Positions 23,201 to 36,300 of a DNA stretch of 64,000 bases are shown piece by piece. This DNA comes from Rhodamnia argentea (Eukaryota > Streptophyta > Magnoliopsida > Myrtales > Myrtaceae). The notes below the pieces were generated by a model that saw nothing but the letters and a program-made list of their open reading frames with translations, was not told the DNA's origin and did no database searches. The stretch lies in the NCBI RefSeq assembly GCF_020921035.1, contig NC_063151.1, positions 8,990,001-9,054,000 of the forward strand, written 5' to 3'. Both the position numbers and the translations under genes were made by a program. How positions within the stretch are numbered: position 1 is the stretch's first letter; every line of letters starts with the position of its first letter.

Positions 23201-26193
23201 GTGCTGCATGGCGTATCTCTGTTTTGCAGCTTACGCATGTAATACCACCTCTCGTATAACCGCGTAATTAATTTGCAGCTTGACGTTCTTGCAAGCAGCA
23301 ATTGTGGCCTTTTTCGGCAATCTCGCTGACGTTGGTCTTCATGCTTCAATGCTGGTACCTCTCAACTTTTGTTTGTCTACGGGGGTCAGAATTATTTAAT
23401 CCTCCGTTAACAAACATAGATTTTTCGGCTGTCTGGTCAATTGTGGTGAATTTTAATACAACTATGCCAGATTCAATCTAGTGTTGAATTATCCCGTCCC
23501 TTGAGTATGAGGTTGAAGAATGAGAATGACAGTACAATAGATGATACCATGTGTAGTCAATGCTTGATTTAATTGGTAATAGCAAGACATTTAATTTGTC
23601 ACAGGCATTTAGCTCACTGGAACAATTTTTATTTTTTCTCACGCAGTACTACTTGAAGGCTCAATTTCACTTTAACAAGAATCAGTTTGCCGACCTAATG
23701 GTGATATCTGGGATTGCGGGTACTATTTCTCAGGTATTTCGGGCTCTAATCTTTTAGTGTTTGTGCGCATCACTATTATTTTTCTGCAATTTTAGGTTCG
23801 ATGCTCCCCTTTTGGCTGATTTTGGTACTGTAACAATTGTGCAGCTGCTTATCATGCCCCTTTTGGCTCCTGTTATAGGAGAGGCAAGACTGCTTTCTAT
23901 AGGGCTATTTTTTAACTGTGCACACGTACGTAACCCCCCTCCCCTCCCCCTTCTCCTCTTCATCGCCTTGTGTAACTGCATCCTGCCTAGTTATTGAACC
24001 TCCGATACATGTGCAAAAGATTTGTATTGTGATTGCTAATTCTCCTCCCGCTGAATTGTGTTTGGCATGCCGTAATTGCAGATGATTCTTTACAGCGTTG
24101 CGTGGGCTTCTTGGGTAATCCTCTGACTTCTCTTCCTTAGTTAATTGTATGCATTGTCTGACTTCAACCAATGGCAAAATGTGGCTGAAACTCTGGAAAT
24201 TGATAGGTTCCTTATGCTGCTGCTATGTTCTCTGTTCTGTTCGTCTTCTCACACCCTTGTGTGAGTACACTCTTCATAGATCTTTCGCAGATGTTGAGTG
24301 TTAAGTGTCGTTTCTAATCAAACTTTAATGATTGCAGATGCGGACTATTGTGTCTAAACAAGTTGGCTCGTGTGAGCAGGTAGTGTTAAAGTGGAATTAA
24401 CGTTTTTTTCAAGATTTTTTCCCAAAAGTATGGTAGGTGCTCGCACCAAAATGTTACTTACTTTAGATGTGAATGTTGGCGTCCCTTCTCTCACTTTGAA
24501 CGTTAAACACTTCCTTTTGAGATGAAACTCTTCAGGGGATGCCATTTTACATAGGAATGATGAAGTGGGATACGAGTTTGGGTTGACATACTTCTTTCCT
24601 TGTGTTTGACATGGAACTTCGCATGGGATCGTCATACTTCTTTCTTGTGTTTGATATTGGAACTTCGAAGAATAGAATGAAAATGCAGTCATAATGTTGA
24701 AAAGCTTTGTGTTAAAACAAGGAAAAAAATCATACACGTGTTTTTTGTGGAGTTGGGAGGAAAAGGCATACCATTGGTAGGTTGCATGACCATTTCATTA
24801 GGAACTTCCATTTCAGCTCAATAGCTAGCCAATCATGGGATGGGAATTTGAACTGGCATGATGGCTTCATCCCACATATCAAATACAAAATTGGGTCTTG
24901 TATACAGAATGATGTTAGAAAGTTCTATTTGAAATGCATGAACATGTATGGAGTATTGAGTTACCTCTCAACAATGAAGAGAAAAGAGCTCATCACTTGT
25001 TATGTCCATTTGTCCTACTATTTGACAAATCGGTTATCATTTGCTTTATCGTAGGGCAAGGCTCAAGGATGCATTTCAGGAATTTGCCAACTTGCCAATG
25101 TTGTCTCTCCCTTGATTTTCTCCCCATTGACAGGTAACCAGAATATTCGAGGCTAATCCTAATGCCTTACTGATCTGCTAAGCTAACTAGATTTTATTCA
25201 TTTGTTGTACCAGCTTTGTTCCTCTCCGATAAAGCACCCTTCCATTTTCCTGGTTTCAGCATCATGTGCATTGGATTCACTTCGGTAAGATTGTTAACTA
25301 TGATTCAACGTATCTACAATGAGGATTCATCTCATTGCCTTATTCTGTGAGCATAAGCTCGAAAAATGAGCAAGAACGAGCTAGCCAAACAGTCTAATGC
25401 AAATCAAATCAAACAATTTAGCCTCCATGAACAGCACAAGAAGTTTTGCAATTCATCTTACATGACGAGCTCAGTTCCTTTATTTGACGGAAAAAAGAAG
25501 AAGAAGAAGAAGCTCAGTTCCTTTGAATGTATATGTACTATCTCCTTTATAGTTGTCACAAAATTCCCCAGTTTTCTTGGAATGAATTGTCATCACAGTA
25601 GCCAAAAATGATCTTGCTCGAGTTCTCTCTAGTTATGGTTAGGTGAAAGTTGTTCATTTGACATGGGCAACCTTTAGTGAGTCAGCTTATTATAATTAAG
25701 TGTGCGAATAATTCTTCCACCTCACGTCACATGCTAGTCCTGTTGGAAATGAATAAGCTGTTAATGGTTGTCTTTTGTCCTATGAGCTAGTTGAATTGAT
25801 TCCTGATGCTTATTTCTGCCATACATGTGGTGTGTAGAACTAAGTAGTAACCAAATGCCTGTTTGGTTCTTTTGAATGGATTATTCTACATTTCAGCATC
25901 TATATCTTGTGAGATTTACATGAGTTTCCACTATTTGTTTGTGGATGTAAAACACAGATGGTCAGTTGCTTAACATGCCACGCTAAAGCAGGGAAAGGAG
26001 AATGCTGTAGAACTTGTCATGATATTGCTGAACCCCCTCAAGCAATGTGCTTGATTTACTGTTATTTCGCCTGCAAAATTTATATTGAATCTCATTTTTG
26101 TTGTAGATGATAGCCTTTGTCCAGAGTGTCATGATGAGAGTGGCTCCTCCTACGTCAGATGGCAGAGTTAGCAACTGCCATTCGCTGGCCTAG
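20240..26193 (+). CDS. Major facilitator superfamily transporter, HIAT1/TetA-like
   Basis: Fourteen exons: 20240-20407, 21823-21934, 22135-22247, 22618-22740, 22838-23043, 23279-23354, 23647-23733, 23845-23925, 24082-24114, 24207-24260, 24338-24379, 25055-25133, 25214-25284, 26107-26193. All have GT-AG borders, phases agree, and the product is 443 residues. The protein is a 12-helix membrane carrier of the hippocampus-abundant-transcript/tetracycline-symporter branch, like Arabidopsis At2g16970-At2g16990. The classic MFS loop motif GNLSDKHGRK is at residues 70-79, between helices 2 and 3. Exon 5 encodes the long hydrophilic central loop. The substrate is unknown, and the membrane cannot be read from sequence. 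A second homologous first exon lies upstream at 17748-17912. Intron 1 contains a CT tract (20779-20800) and a MITE. Intron 13 contains a micro-insertion with a perfect 14-base flanking repeat. Confidence 0.9.
21609..21790. mobile_element. Small MITE in intron 1 of the MFS gene
   Basis: Inverted ends CCCCAATTGTTTAGCAAAAAATGAATAA and, read from the right, GGCTCGTTTTGTTTCACGAAAAAAT agree with a family whose general end is GGCTCC-TTTGTTTC-CGGAAAATGA. The interior is AT-rich with no coding capacity. Related copies are at 31416-31637 and 27789-28038. Confidence 0.55.
24585..24676. repeat. 46-base direct duplication in MFS intron 11
   Basis: The segment with CATACTTCTTTCCTTGTGTTTGA and GGAACTTCG occurs twice with an offset of 46 bases. 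It is wholly intronic and probably neutral. Confidence 0.6.
25468..25524 (+). repeat. Micro-retroposon-like insertion in MFS intron 13
   Basis: AGCTCAGTTCCTTT is present perfectly at 25468-25481 and 25511-25524. Between them lies ATTTGACGGAAAAAAG followed by a GAA-repeat tail. This is the cleanest example in the window of a short GAC-containing header, an A-rich tail and a flanking target duplication. Confidence 0.6.
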
Positions 26194-27020
26194 ATTCTGA
26201 AGATCTGAATGCCCGGTTTTGCCATAACGAATGGCCGTTGGTCAATTCCAGAGTAAGGTATCAGTCCATGTAAGTTACACCCGTAAAATAGTGTACTAAG
26301 GTCAAGAGTGTGTTTATTTTCTAATGGGGGCAAGTTTTCTGCAATACCATTAGCGACATAGCACTCGTCATAGCTTTTAATCTCTAGAGTTAGTATTAGT
26401 TGGCGTTTGAGTTCAAAGCAGAAGGTATAGCTGTGCCTGAAGGGGTAGAGAAAATGGATCTCGCAGCATAATTCTGGTCACCCAAGATGGACGGCGTGTA
26501 TTACTGGGGAGCAAGCCGTTGCATCATATATGATGAAACATGGGAAAGCTTTGGTCTCCAACTTGCAGATGAGATGTTGTGGCTTAGCATTTTTACCAAA
26601 ACATCAAGACACGCAGGGTATCTCAAGGACGATTCTAATGATTCCCACGTGAAATGACCGACTGATTGTCCTTGGTTGGTAGAATTCATCGTATGACAGT
26701 AATTTGTAAAACGTGTTAGTAAATATCCGTTAAATGGCAGATTGTTTAGTCTGTTTCGTGTTAAGAGGTTATCGGCTTGCATTTAAATATATCAATATCT
26801 TGAGTACTTATCGAACTTTTATTTGGCTTTTTACCGTAGTTGTCAAAGTATACTTGTCACTATGTATGAAGGTAGAGCTATGAATGGATAGATCACGAAT
26901 TAGCCTTTGCTTGGCTTTTTGTAGGAAAAGACAAGGACTAAACTAACAATATGAAGCTACGGTAAATGTTGGAAGAGATCTTTGGCTTACATTATAATCT
27001 ATCAATGTTTGTATGTTGCG

Positions 27021-27640
27021 GGAAAATTGTCCAAAGTCCTAAATCTATTATAGTTTTGCCAATTGAGTTTTATTATTTGGTAAATTTTAGCCGGAAGTCA
27101 ATGATGTGGACATTAGCCATCCTATGTGGCATGGCCAGCTTTGACGTGGACAATGTTTAATAATATTTTATTTTTTCTATTTTAATTTATTTTTTTATCC
27201 ACTTATTTTTTCTTTTCTTCTGTTTTCCTTTACTTTTTCTTCTTCTCTTCTTCCTCCATCGGTTGGCACAGGCCTAGGCGTCCCTCGCTCGACCCCGGTG
27301 AGGGGCTAAGGGCAGCCCTAGCCTGAGGCGGGGCCGGGCTTTTTGATGGCGGCGGATAGAAGAAGGGAAGAAAAAAAAGTAAAGGAAATCAGAAGAAAGG
27401 AAAGAAAATAAAAATTAAATAGAAAATTCAAAAAGCATTATATTATTAAATTTTGTTCACGTCATGTTGGCCGTATCACGTAGGATGACCGTAATCCATG
27501 TTAGTAATTTATGGTCAAAATTGGCTAAATGGACTAGATTGCAAAACTTGAAAGGTTTAGGACTTAATTGGCAAAATTAAAAGGTTTAAGATTGAATTGG
27601 AAAAATTGCAATGGGTTTAGGGCTTTTTGGACAATTTTCT
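27021..27640. mobile_element. MITE with GAAAATTGTCCAAA inverted ends
   Basis: GGAAAATTGTCCAAAGTCCTAAATC at the left matches, on the opposite strand, AGAAAATTGTCCAAAAAGCCCTAAAC at the right. Similarity continues inward for over 100 bases (CCATCCTATGTGGC against TCATCCTACGTGAT). The middle holds a short GC-rich island within AT-rich arms (about 27260-27350). No coding region, and flanking duplications are unclear. Confidence 0.65.
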
Positions 27641-27788
27641 CATAAGTTAACAACTTTTAAATTTTGTGGATGACTTAATTTACTTGTATTATAAATATCA
27701 AGCTGTTGTATTTTTTTTTTTTTTAGGAATACTTACATTTCAATTTTATCGGTGGTTATAAAAAATTATTAGAACTATAGATATCCAA

Positions 27789-28038
27789 AGGGTGCATTTA
27801 TTTTTGTGGAAAATGAATGACTTGGAAAATATTTTCTTGAAAATGATTGCTTATATCTCTTGAAAAAATAAATGAAAGAAGAATATTTTCATGGGTCACA
27901 AAAATATTGAGACATAAATGGTTGTCGATAATGAAAGTATTTTTCATTACCAAATTATTTTAGACGATGCAAGAGATCATTTAAAAAAAAATCATATTTC
28001 TCCAACCGTTTGTGTTTTGCAAAGCGAAATGGAGCCTC
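27789..28038. mobile_element. MITE of the GGCTCC...GGAAAATGA family
   Basis: The left end GCATTTATTTTTGTGGAAAATGAATGAC and the right end, read on the other strand as GAGGCTCCATTTCGCTTTGC, fit the family seen at 21609-21790 and 31416-31637. Diverged and non-coding. Confidence 0.45.
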
Positions 28039-28080
28039 AATAGATACCAAATTTGCCAATTTACATTCAGTGTACTAGTA

Positions 28081-28364
28081 TTATGCTGCTGAAAATGTTT
28101 GAAACAGTCATTAGCCAATGTGTTATGATGAGTATGTTACCACCTTATGTGAATTTTACCAGCGGATTAAAATCTACGGTAATATTTTAAAAGAAGCCAA
28201 TGAACATTGGAATTTACCAGCATTATGTTGCTGAAAATGTTTGAAACGGTTATTAGCCAATGTGTTGTGATGAATATGTTACCACCTTATATGAATTTTA
28301 CCAGCGGATTAAAATCTGCGGTAATATTCTAAAAGAAACCAATGAACAGTGGAACTTACAAGTA
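28081..28364. repeat. 142-base tandem duplication
   Basis: Copy 1 at 28081-28222 and copy 2 at 28223-28364 both run from TTATG(C/T)TGCTGAAAATGTTT through TTTTACCAGCGGATTAAAATCT to AACA(T/G)TGGAA. About ten differences separate them. A 68-codon frame begins in the second copy but has no recognised relatives. Confidence 0.85.
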
Positions 28365-28687
28365 CAAAATGAAAATGTGAATTTTTTACGTGTTAATTTA
28401 TCCGTGGGTATTATCGGCGCCAAGCTATGTAAATTGTTTGATAGGGTTACCTTCATTCAAGTTTGATATTGCGCGGTTTATCCGTAGTTTACTAATTTAT
28501 ATTGTTAATGTATGATACTGGCAACCACCAAGAAGTTTTGATAGCTTTAAATGTAAGCTGGTAAATTGCCGATGAACTGCACGTTAGTAGATTCGACTAG
28601 AAGTCCAAATTTGGTGAAATACTTACAGTAGCTTGATATTATGGGCCTAGTGGCCTATTGGGCTTGCCTAGGTCTGCTTGAGCCTAT

Positions 28688-28735
28688 AATTTCCTAGCAC
28701 AGTTTTTTTTTTTTTCGTTCAAATTCCAAGCACAG
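28688..28735 (-). repeat. Micro-retroposon-like insertion (T13 + CGTTC)
   Basis: AATTTCCTAGCACAG (28688-28702) and AAATTCCAAGCACAG (28721-28735) flank T13 plus CGTTC. On the minus strand this is a GAACG header with an A-tail inside a 15-base duplication with two mismatches. Confidence 0.5.
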
Positions 28736-29339
28736 TTTGGAAGGCGTGTTTCTCATTTATGTAGTTGCAACAATTTGAAAGTGCAACTTAGGATTAAGCC
28801 AAAATTAAAAAAATAAAAGCAGAAGGGTACCATTTTTTTTTTCTTTTGTGAAATATCATTTGTGAAAATTTACGGGTCTAACAGGTGGATGCCGTGAAAG
28901 TTCCGAGCATTACGAAAGAAGATTAAAAGTATGTAAGTCGTAGATCATATTACATAAAAAGTAATAATTCCTTCTGAAAAGGTCTAAACTGACATAATGA
29001 TGCTGCAGTTAGCATGTCATTGCCCCTAATTATTTCTATCATTCGACAAGAATTGAATCAAATCTCGACGTCAAACCTTAGGTTTTGTTGAGTTCTTCAA
29101 TCTTTGAACTATTGGTCCACCGCGGAGGCATAACCACCTCCAATGAAGTGATGGCAGTCCGCGTGGTCAGCGGCAGACAACAAGAAAAGGTTAAACAGAG
29201 TTCGTGGCCGGGGTGTTTTGGTAACTTGAGGTGAAGAAGATGGTGAAAGATCCATCCTCTCCTCTTCTCAACCTATCTAGTTTTCAGGATTGTCTCAACA
29301 CAGCCAGCTTCTTTCAAATGCTGTGTTGAAATATAACGC

Positions 29340-29700
29340 GCGAAAATTAATCAAGATCTTGTAAATAAGTCAATATTAAAGCAAATAAAAATAACGTGAA
29401 ACGATAAAAGACACCGGAGATTACGTGGTTCGATCCGAATATCGGTACCTATATCTACGGGAAGAGTCGGCAAGAATAATTCACTATAATCGGAAAATCG
29501 AATTTACAATCGCTTAATATGCTTGTATTTTTTCAAATTTAGATTATACCTAAGTCCCTAGCTGTTTACGAATAAACAACACGACTGAATATAAAACTCA
29601 CAAAGCGCGTATCACTATGTTCTGAACTCCTCCGTCAGGTCAATAAAAGGGCTCCACCGTGCGGCTACTCAAGAAAACGTCTGTGTCCTTCGGCGCCTTC
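29340..29700. repeat. Probable dispersed repeat fragment
   Basis: The phrase GATTACGTGGTTCGATCC followed by CGGTACCTATATCTACGG resembles text common in dispersed plant repeats. No ends, coding region or target duplication could be defined, so the class is left open. Confidence 0.25.
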
Positions 29701-30320
29701 AGGAGTTTTTTTTTTTCAGTTCGTCTTTTTTCTTGGAGCCCCACTGTGCGCGGTTACTATTTTGAAAAGAAGGTCTTCTTTATCTACCGTACTAATTCTG
29801 CAGGCATGAGAGAGACGTGAGAGATAAGGAAGCAAAATTTATTTCTCACACAAAGACTATATTAGCCCCCCATAGGTGAAACAGAATTGTGCCCCTCTTA
29901 TGTCTTGTAGAAAAATATATTATTTTATTGACTTTCCTCTCATGTGTGGGTATATTAAAGAACCACACGTCCAAATCTTTTGGACTCTCGTACGAGCCAT
30001 CAGTGAGTCCCTTCGTCCGAAAACAATTTAGCCAAGTTTCGCAGACAGCTCAAAATCGAGACATAAAATTAACATGGCTGTGACATGGTATTTAAGTTAT
30101 TCGAAACAACCCTGTGATTATGGCTACACAAACCCCTTTTTCTCCCTTCCCAAAAGAAAATACAAAAACCCGTGGATCGAAATCGGAATGAAATCAGCCT
30201 AGCAGTGACCACTTGCATTACAAAATTTACAATTAACCTATTTCACCTTTGTTCTGGTTCTGGTTTTCCCCGACAGCCCTTGATTCCCTGCTCTGTGGAC
30301 AACAAATACTCGGTGGACAG

Positions 30321-33300
30321 TCAATCCTGTGCTGTCCTTGCAATGTGCTGCAAGGTTTCCGCGATTTCAGAAAACTCGGGTCGCAGGGAAGGCTCTCGTT
30401 CCCAGCACTTGTTCAGCAGCTTCTCCAGGTCCGGATGACTACGCTCTGGAATCGTAGGCCGAAGACCCTGAAACGCAAGCTCGTTGTGACGATTTGTTTG
30501 CTGTGAACTCCCACAGACTGATCTAAGAACTTTACCATTGCAATTTTGGTATTGTCAACTTCCTCTAGATTCATATTCATAAACTAGTAACAGGATTACG
30601 AAGATGGGCAATTTGTTGGGAAGTCTTAGGTACCTTGTGCACCACACCAATTGCGGCTTGTAATGGCGTCAAGTCCTCGTAAGGAAGCTGCACCAGCCAC
30701 CAATTACAGTAAATAGTAGACCTTGAACTCACGAAGAAGAAATATCTGGCCATCCCCTCCAGGACCAACGTAGCAGAATAACTGCTCATTGAGTGTGAAG
30801 AGGGAGTTGACTCGAAGCGGCATCCTCTGTGGAGGCCACTAGGTCAAAGTTTAGTGATAAGAGAATATTTGCTCACGTGCATGTACAAGCGCAAGTTCAT
30901 GCGGATAAGGCAAAAGCCTGCTATCAATCATTGCTTGAACTTGTGTTAATTATGTTACCTTTCCCGTAAGCAGCTCCCACAGCACTATTCCGAAGCTGAA
31001 GACATCAGCCTTGTGATCGTATGGTCTATGTTCAATAACCTTCCAAATATCAACACCATACATGGACATGTCACGAGTGCAATGCAGAAAATACTTGTGA
31101 AGAGTATTAAGACTGTTTTAGAGATCCATCCAACTCATTGCCCCATGCATATTACACGTAAAGACCAGCGACACTTAGTGCTGTAATGTTCTGTAGCCAC
31201 TACTCACATCTTTAAGGTTTAAATTTATCTGGTAAGCAAACGAGTACAGCAGTAAAATGTAAACAAAAGAACAAAAATGACAGGAATATAAAACTCATGA
31301 GCTTGCATTACAATTTGTCATTCACAAATGAACTGTGTACTGTGAGATAAACTAGGAGACACTCCCTAGCAGCTTGAATGAAGCACCACCTACCAACCTT
31401 AGGAAAGGACTCTTAGGCTCCATTTGTTTCGCGGAAAATGAGCAATTTCGAATAGTTTCCTAAAAATGATTGCATGTATCGCTTGAAATTAATAATCAAT
31501 GAAAAATATTTTCATTACCGACAACAAATTGGGTCTGAACATTTGCCTATACGATGAAAATATTTTTCGTTCATTTACTTTTATGAGCGATATTTTTTGG
31601 AAAATATTTTCCAAATCACTCATTTTCTGGGAAACATATACATGTTTCTCAACCTTTCTATTTATATTACTCTCTCAACATGAGCTTGCCTGGGTAAATC
31701 AATGAAAAATCTTTTACTGTGCATAATAAACTGCATAATGTTAATACGAGGCAAAGGAATTATGAAATCACAATGGTATGGTTCTCCAAAGGATACTTCT
31801 TTTGAGGATCCATTGTGCCTACAGATACAAAGAGGGCAAGGAGAGGTGGCAAAACAGTGGCAGCACCAGGAGGGTGACAATGCACTCTAAAGTAATAATG
31901 TAGTTGAGCTTCCATTGGAAAATTGGAGAGTACTTTTCAGGGAAGGTTCGATATACGGTCCAGTTCTTTCACAACATGTCATTATCCGGTTATCTTAAAA
32001 TCACAGAAACATCGTTTAGAAAAATTCATGTCAACATCTAAAACTTAGTTTTGTCTCTCTAAGGATGTCCATATCTGCTCCGGCATCAGAAGTAGAACTT
32101 CAATTACTTGGTGAGAATTTGAGTCATTAAACATCAGGACTGCCGTCTCCTATAACAACAAGCCTTCTGCTTCTGAACTCTTGCGGTACTCTCTTTTGTG
32201 AGGCAAAAGGAGATAAATTCTTTTCTCTTGACAATGCAAGTTAATCGAATGAATTTCAACCTCTACCCAAGGAAGCGTTTTCTCGATTAATATCAACTTC
32301 TCAAATCCCAGCATTAGTAAAGAAGAAAATGCAGTCCTCCCTGTTGTCGCTTTATTTTGAAAGAAATTGCCTCGCCCAAAAACAAAGGGAAAGCACTAGA
32401 AACAATATAAAATAAATATTTTCGCAAATGCCTACCTCCGGAGCCATCCAACGGTAAGTTCCAGTTTCAGCAGTCATCACGCCAGACTGAGTTTGAACTC
32501 GAGCAATACCAAAATCAGCAATCTTAACAACCTGCTGCAATGGTCATTTGCGCATTCAGTTTGAGCGAAACCTTCAACTGATGAAAGGTCTATAACATAG
32601 AGTCATCCAATTATCCCTCAAAAGAAGCGCGGTTTACATTGCTGTGGGGCCAACCCCAGCACTTGCCTAAACACCTCCTTTACTTAACAACATTAATGAA
32701 ATGCATTTTTTACACAATGTTAGTTGCGACGGGCTTAGTCATATATGATCCCCATGCAAGTTGGTGTCTTTGTCAAATGGTTTAAACATTCTTAATCATG
32801 ATAATTTTTTCTAATTTCATTTCAGACCAGAACTGTCATTGTTCATCTCATCTGATTTTCCTTAGTGTGGCTCTATTTCTGCTTATTCACTTTTACATCA
32901 CATGATAAGCGATGGTGTAAGCAACTTTGCATCTTCATCATCCAGAAACCAATCTTGATCTTGGTTTTAGTTTTCTTTTGCATGGTTAAAAGACTTCAAC
33001 ACTAAAAAATGCAATTTTTTTTTTTTTTTATAATCTCGACATTCAACATTGAATAGAACTGTATTATGACAAGAAAGAAAGCTAGATCAACAGAGAAAGT
33101 GACGAGACAATGAGATTTGAAAGATTAATGTCTTACCTCATTTTCATCCATCAAAAGATTAGCAGCCTTAAGGTCCCGATGGATGATATTATTCTTGTGC
33201 AAATAGTTCATTCCCTTGGAAATATCAATTGCCAGTCTCAGAACAGTTGAAAGTTTGAGAACATCATTTTGCTTATGCAGAAAGTCAAATAGACTCCCAC

Positions 33301-36300
33301 CAGACATGTATTCTGTGAGGAAAAGATAGAAAAAAGACAACTGAAATTCGAAATTTCAGATTTCTTATCAAATTTCAATTCTAGCTAACAGAAAATGGTG
33401 TTTTGCTATTGAATATTTCCATATGTGGAACTGATATAACCTGTCACAATGCAGAGTCTTGGAGGTCTAGTACATGCACCGATGAATTGCACAATATTCT
33501 TATGCCTAATTCTCCTGCAAGCAATCAAAAAGAATGAACAAACAGCACCTCTTAATATGTCAGTGCAAGGAGCTGATAGGTCAGGACAGGAGAACAGTAA
33601 ATGAGGAAATTAGATGACTCTCAAAGAAGCAAGTTTTACTCTCTCTCAAAGGAAGCAGTTGAATCACTGCATATTAAAGAGCACATGCATGAGTGCACGT
33701 GGCGTGTGCACCTGCGTGCACGTGTTTCTACACAAGTACATGAAAATAAGAGTGGGAAATGGAAGATAGCTAGCCTTACTTGCCATTCACAGAGAAAGAA
33801 GATACATAGAAAAAATTAATGCAATGATTTGGATACAACACTAAAGTATGTTCACTCGCACTAACAAAAAGCTTCTGATGGACAACACTCCCAATAACTA
33901 ATAAGAATGTGCAACTCAATGAATCAGACAATATACCATAATAGGAGAATGAACACTACATATATGGGCGTCATCCCAAAAAAAGCTGGAAAAGGAAACA
34001 ATAACGTTCCTGCCAAAATCATGAATATTATCAAAGCAAACCTCATTATGTAGACTTCCTGGGCAAACTCCCGCTGCATGGCATTGTTTAGATGCTCAGT
34101 CCTAAGAACTTTGATGGCTACATCTTGACTTAAAAATGTGCCTTTATACCTACATTAATGAACTAATAACACATAATAACCACTTGTAAGCGATGGAAGA
34201 ATGCAGTAGGAAGATAAGTACTCACAACTCGCCATATGATCCAGATGCAATTTTCTTTTCAAAGCTTAACAGGTTTACATCAATTTCCCAGACATCTTTT
34301 CCTTCACTGGAGACATTTACATGGTTATGGTTGGACGTGATTCCATTCTGCTTTTGCTTGTCTGTGTCAGAGCTACCATTGCATTTCAGCTGCGGATGCT
34401 TCTGCACCAATATTCAAGAGATCACTTGATACCAAGATTTATAAATCAAGATTTTACAGAACAGCAGAACTTAACAGAACTTCCCCCATGAGAATGAAAT
34501 CGTGTATGCTTCTAACCAATAGCCTAAAAGAAAGTAAAAGAAGAGAGAGCTTGCAAAAGAAAATACTTCTGAACTAAACCTACCATGTTGCTCGTAAGGA
34601 AACATTTGAATCAAGAATTGTTGTCGATTACCAGTGCTGTAGCTTTCCATACGTGGTGCAGCAAGCACATGACAATTGTTAATATTATTGTTGAACGTTA
34701 ATCAGCTCAAAATTGTCACCACAAACTCAAACCAGTTCGAGCATAAACAGCGAATTCACCCATAAAAGTAGCAGTCGAAAAGATCAAAATATTTGAGCTA
34801 CAATGAATCAGGACATAAACAGCAAAAATGATCTTTCAACATGGAATATATCCCTAAAAGTAGCAGCCAAATGTGTTACCTCAATCATCAACATTTTCTC
34901 TTTCAGTATCTCCTTAAGCTCCTCGGTCTTTGTTAAAGATATAACACATAGGAAAAGCAAGTTAGATTTGATGAAATATGTTCAAGACTGAAATTTTCCA
35001 TATGAATATAAATAGTAGTACCTCCCGTTCCCAACCATCAACAGCAAAAACGTCCAAGGAAAAGCCATCTATAGTGGAGAAGGCATGTGCTTCTTGAATG
35101 TTCAGCCCTATCTCAGACATCGAGGATGTCAACTGAATTCACAAACAAGCATGAGAAGAAACATAAGGCAGTGAACCTCAACAAACTGGACCCTCTTAAG
35201 CAATCTTCTCCTTATGAAGTACTTTTCTCAGATTGTAGCCTGTGCTGGAGTTGATCTCAGTTATACCTTTGTCCTTGCTAGTAGTTTAATCTCATGCAGG
35301 CAATATTACGAATGCCAATATTAAGTAATGACGCCAACAAAATCTTTTGGTTGACAGTATAAAATACAGAGGAATGGCAATATACAATGGAAATGCTCAC
35401 CACTCTGACAAGTAAATCATGATTTATCCCCTTGGCCCTTCCCAAGGTATAAGCAGTTCACTCCTTGGTTTACTTTATACCAGACTTGTCCAAATTTTCA
35501 ATCTTAAACTCGGTAAAGCATCATGAATGTTTCTTTACACATGTCAAAATGCAGTACTACTCTAAACGCTATTTCGTAGTAGCGTGCTCTTCCAGAGAAA
35601 ATCCTTCAATCTATCTAATATATAGTTAAAGATCTGGAAGCAGTCAATTCTCTTGCAGAAGAGCTGGCAGTATTTAGCTACCTGGCTGAGAAATTTCCGC
35701 TTGTCATTTGTTGAAATCGTCACTTCATGCATAGTCCTGAATTGATGAAATAACAGCAGAATATCCCAGTAAGAAAGGAGAGCATGTTTTCAAGACTAGA
35801 TAAAGACAATTTTGTTTCTTACACAGTTAACCAAATTCTTTCAATTAGATGGAATGATCACAAACCATCAATTTTCATTGGAAAAGGAAGCTAATTCATA
35901 ACAAATAAAGGAAGACGTAAAAAATAATGTTCTCTCTACCATAAAGAGTGAAACCATCACCCACCGCACACACCCTAAACCTCTCTCTCTCTCTCTCCGG
36001 GTCCCTTCTATAATCTTCAAAAACAGCTCCAGTAAGAGAAGAATGATGAGGAATAAGTTTGGCTTCAGTCTAATTAGGAATTATCGTGGTTTGCTCTCCT
36101 CATGCTGGTTATACTTTAAAGCTGTCTCTGACCATCTCTTGAATGGCGATAGAAAGTTTGCTAAACTGGTCCAGCCTAATCTGGAGTCTTCTGAAAGGGT
36201 GTTGGTCCAAATTTAGATGGCCATTCCACAAAGTGGAACAGGAACATATGGCATGAACAGAAAAACGCAGATGGCATTTGACATTATCAAATCCTCAGAT

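Larger units (their letters stand above)
26194..30320. other. Spacer between the MFS and STY genes
   Basis: Contains the 3' flanks of two convergent genes. Recognised repeats are given separately (27021-27640, 27789-28038, 28081-28364, 28688-28735, 29340-29700). No gene was recognised. Confidence 0.5.

Noticed and set aside
29340-29700. LTR retroelement or SINE
   Set aside because: Only short phrases typical of dispersed plant repeats are present. No ends, coding domains or target duplications could be defined.
34471-34668. Extra exon of the STY kinase
   Set aside because: An open stretch with a possible donor exists, but the flanking exons join in frame without it and family members have no matching segment.
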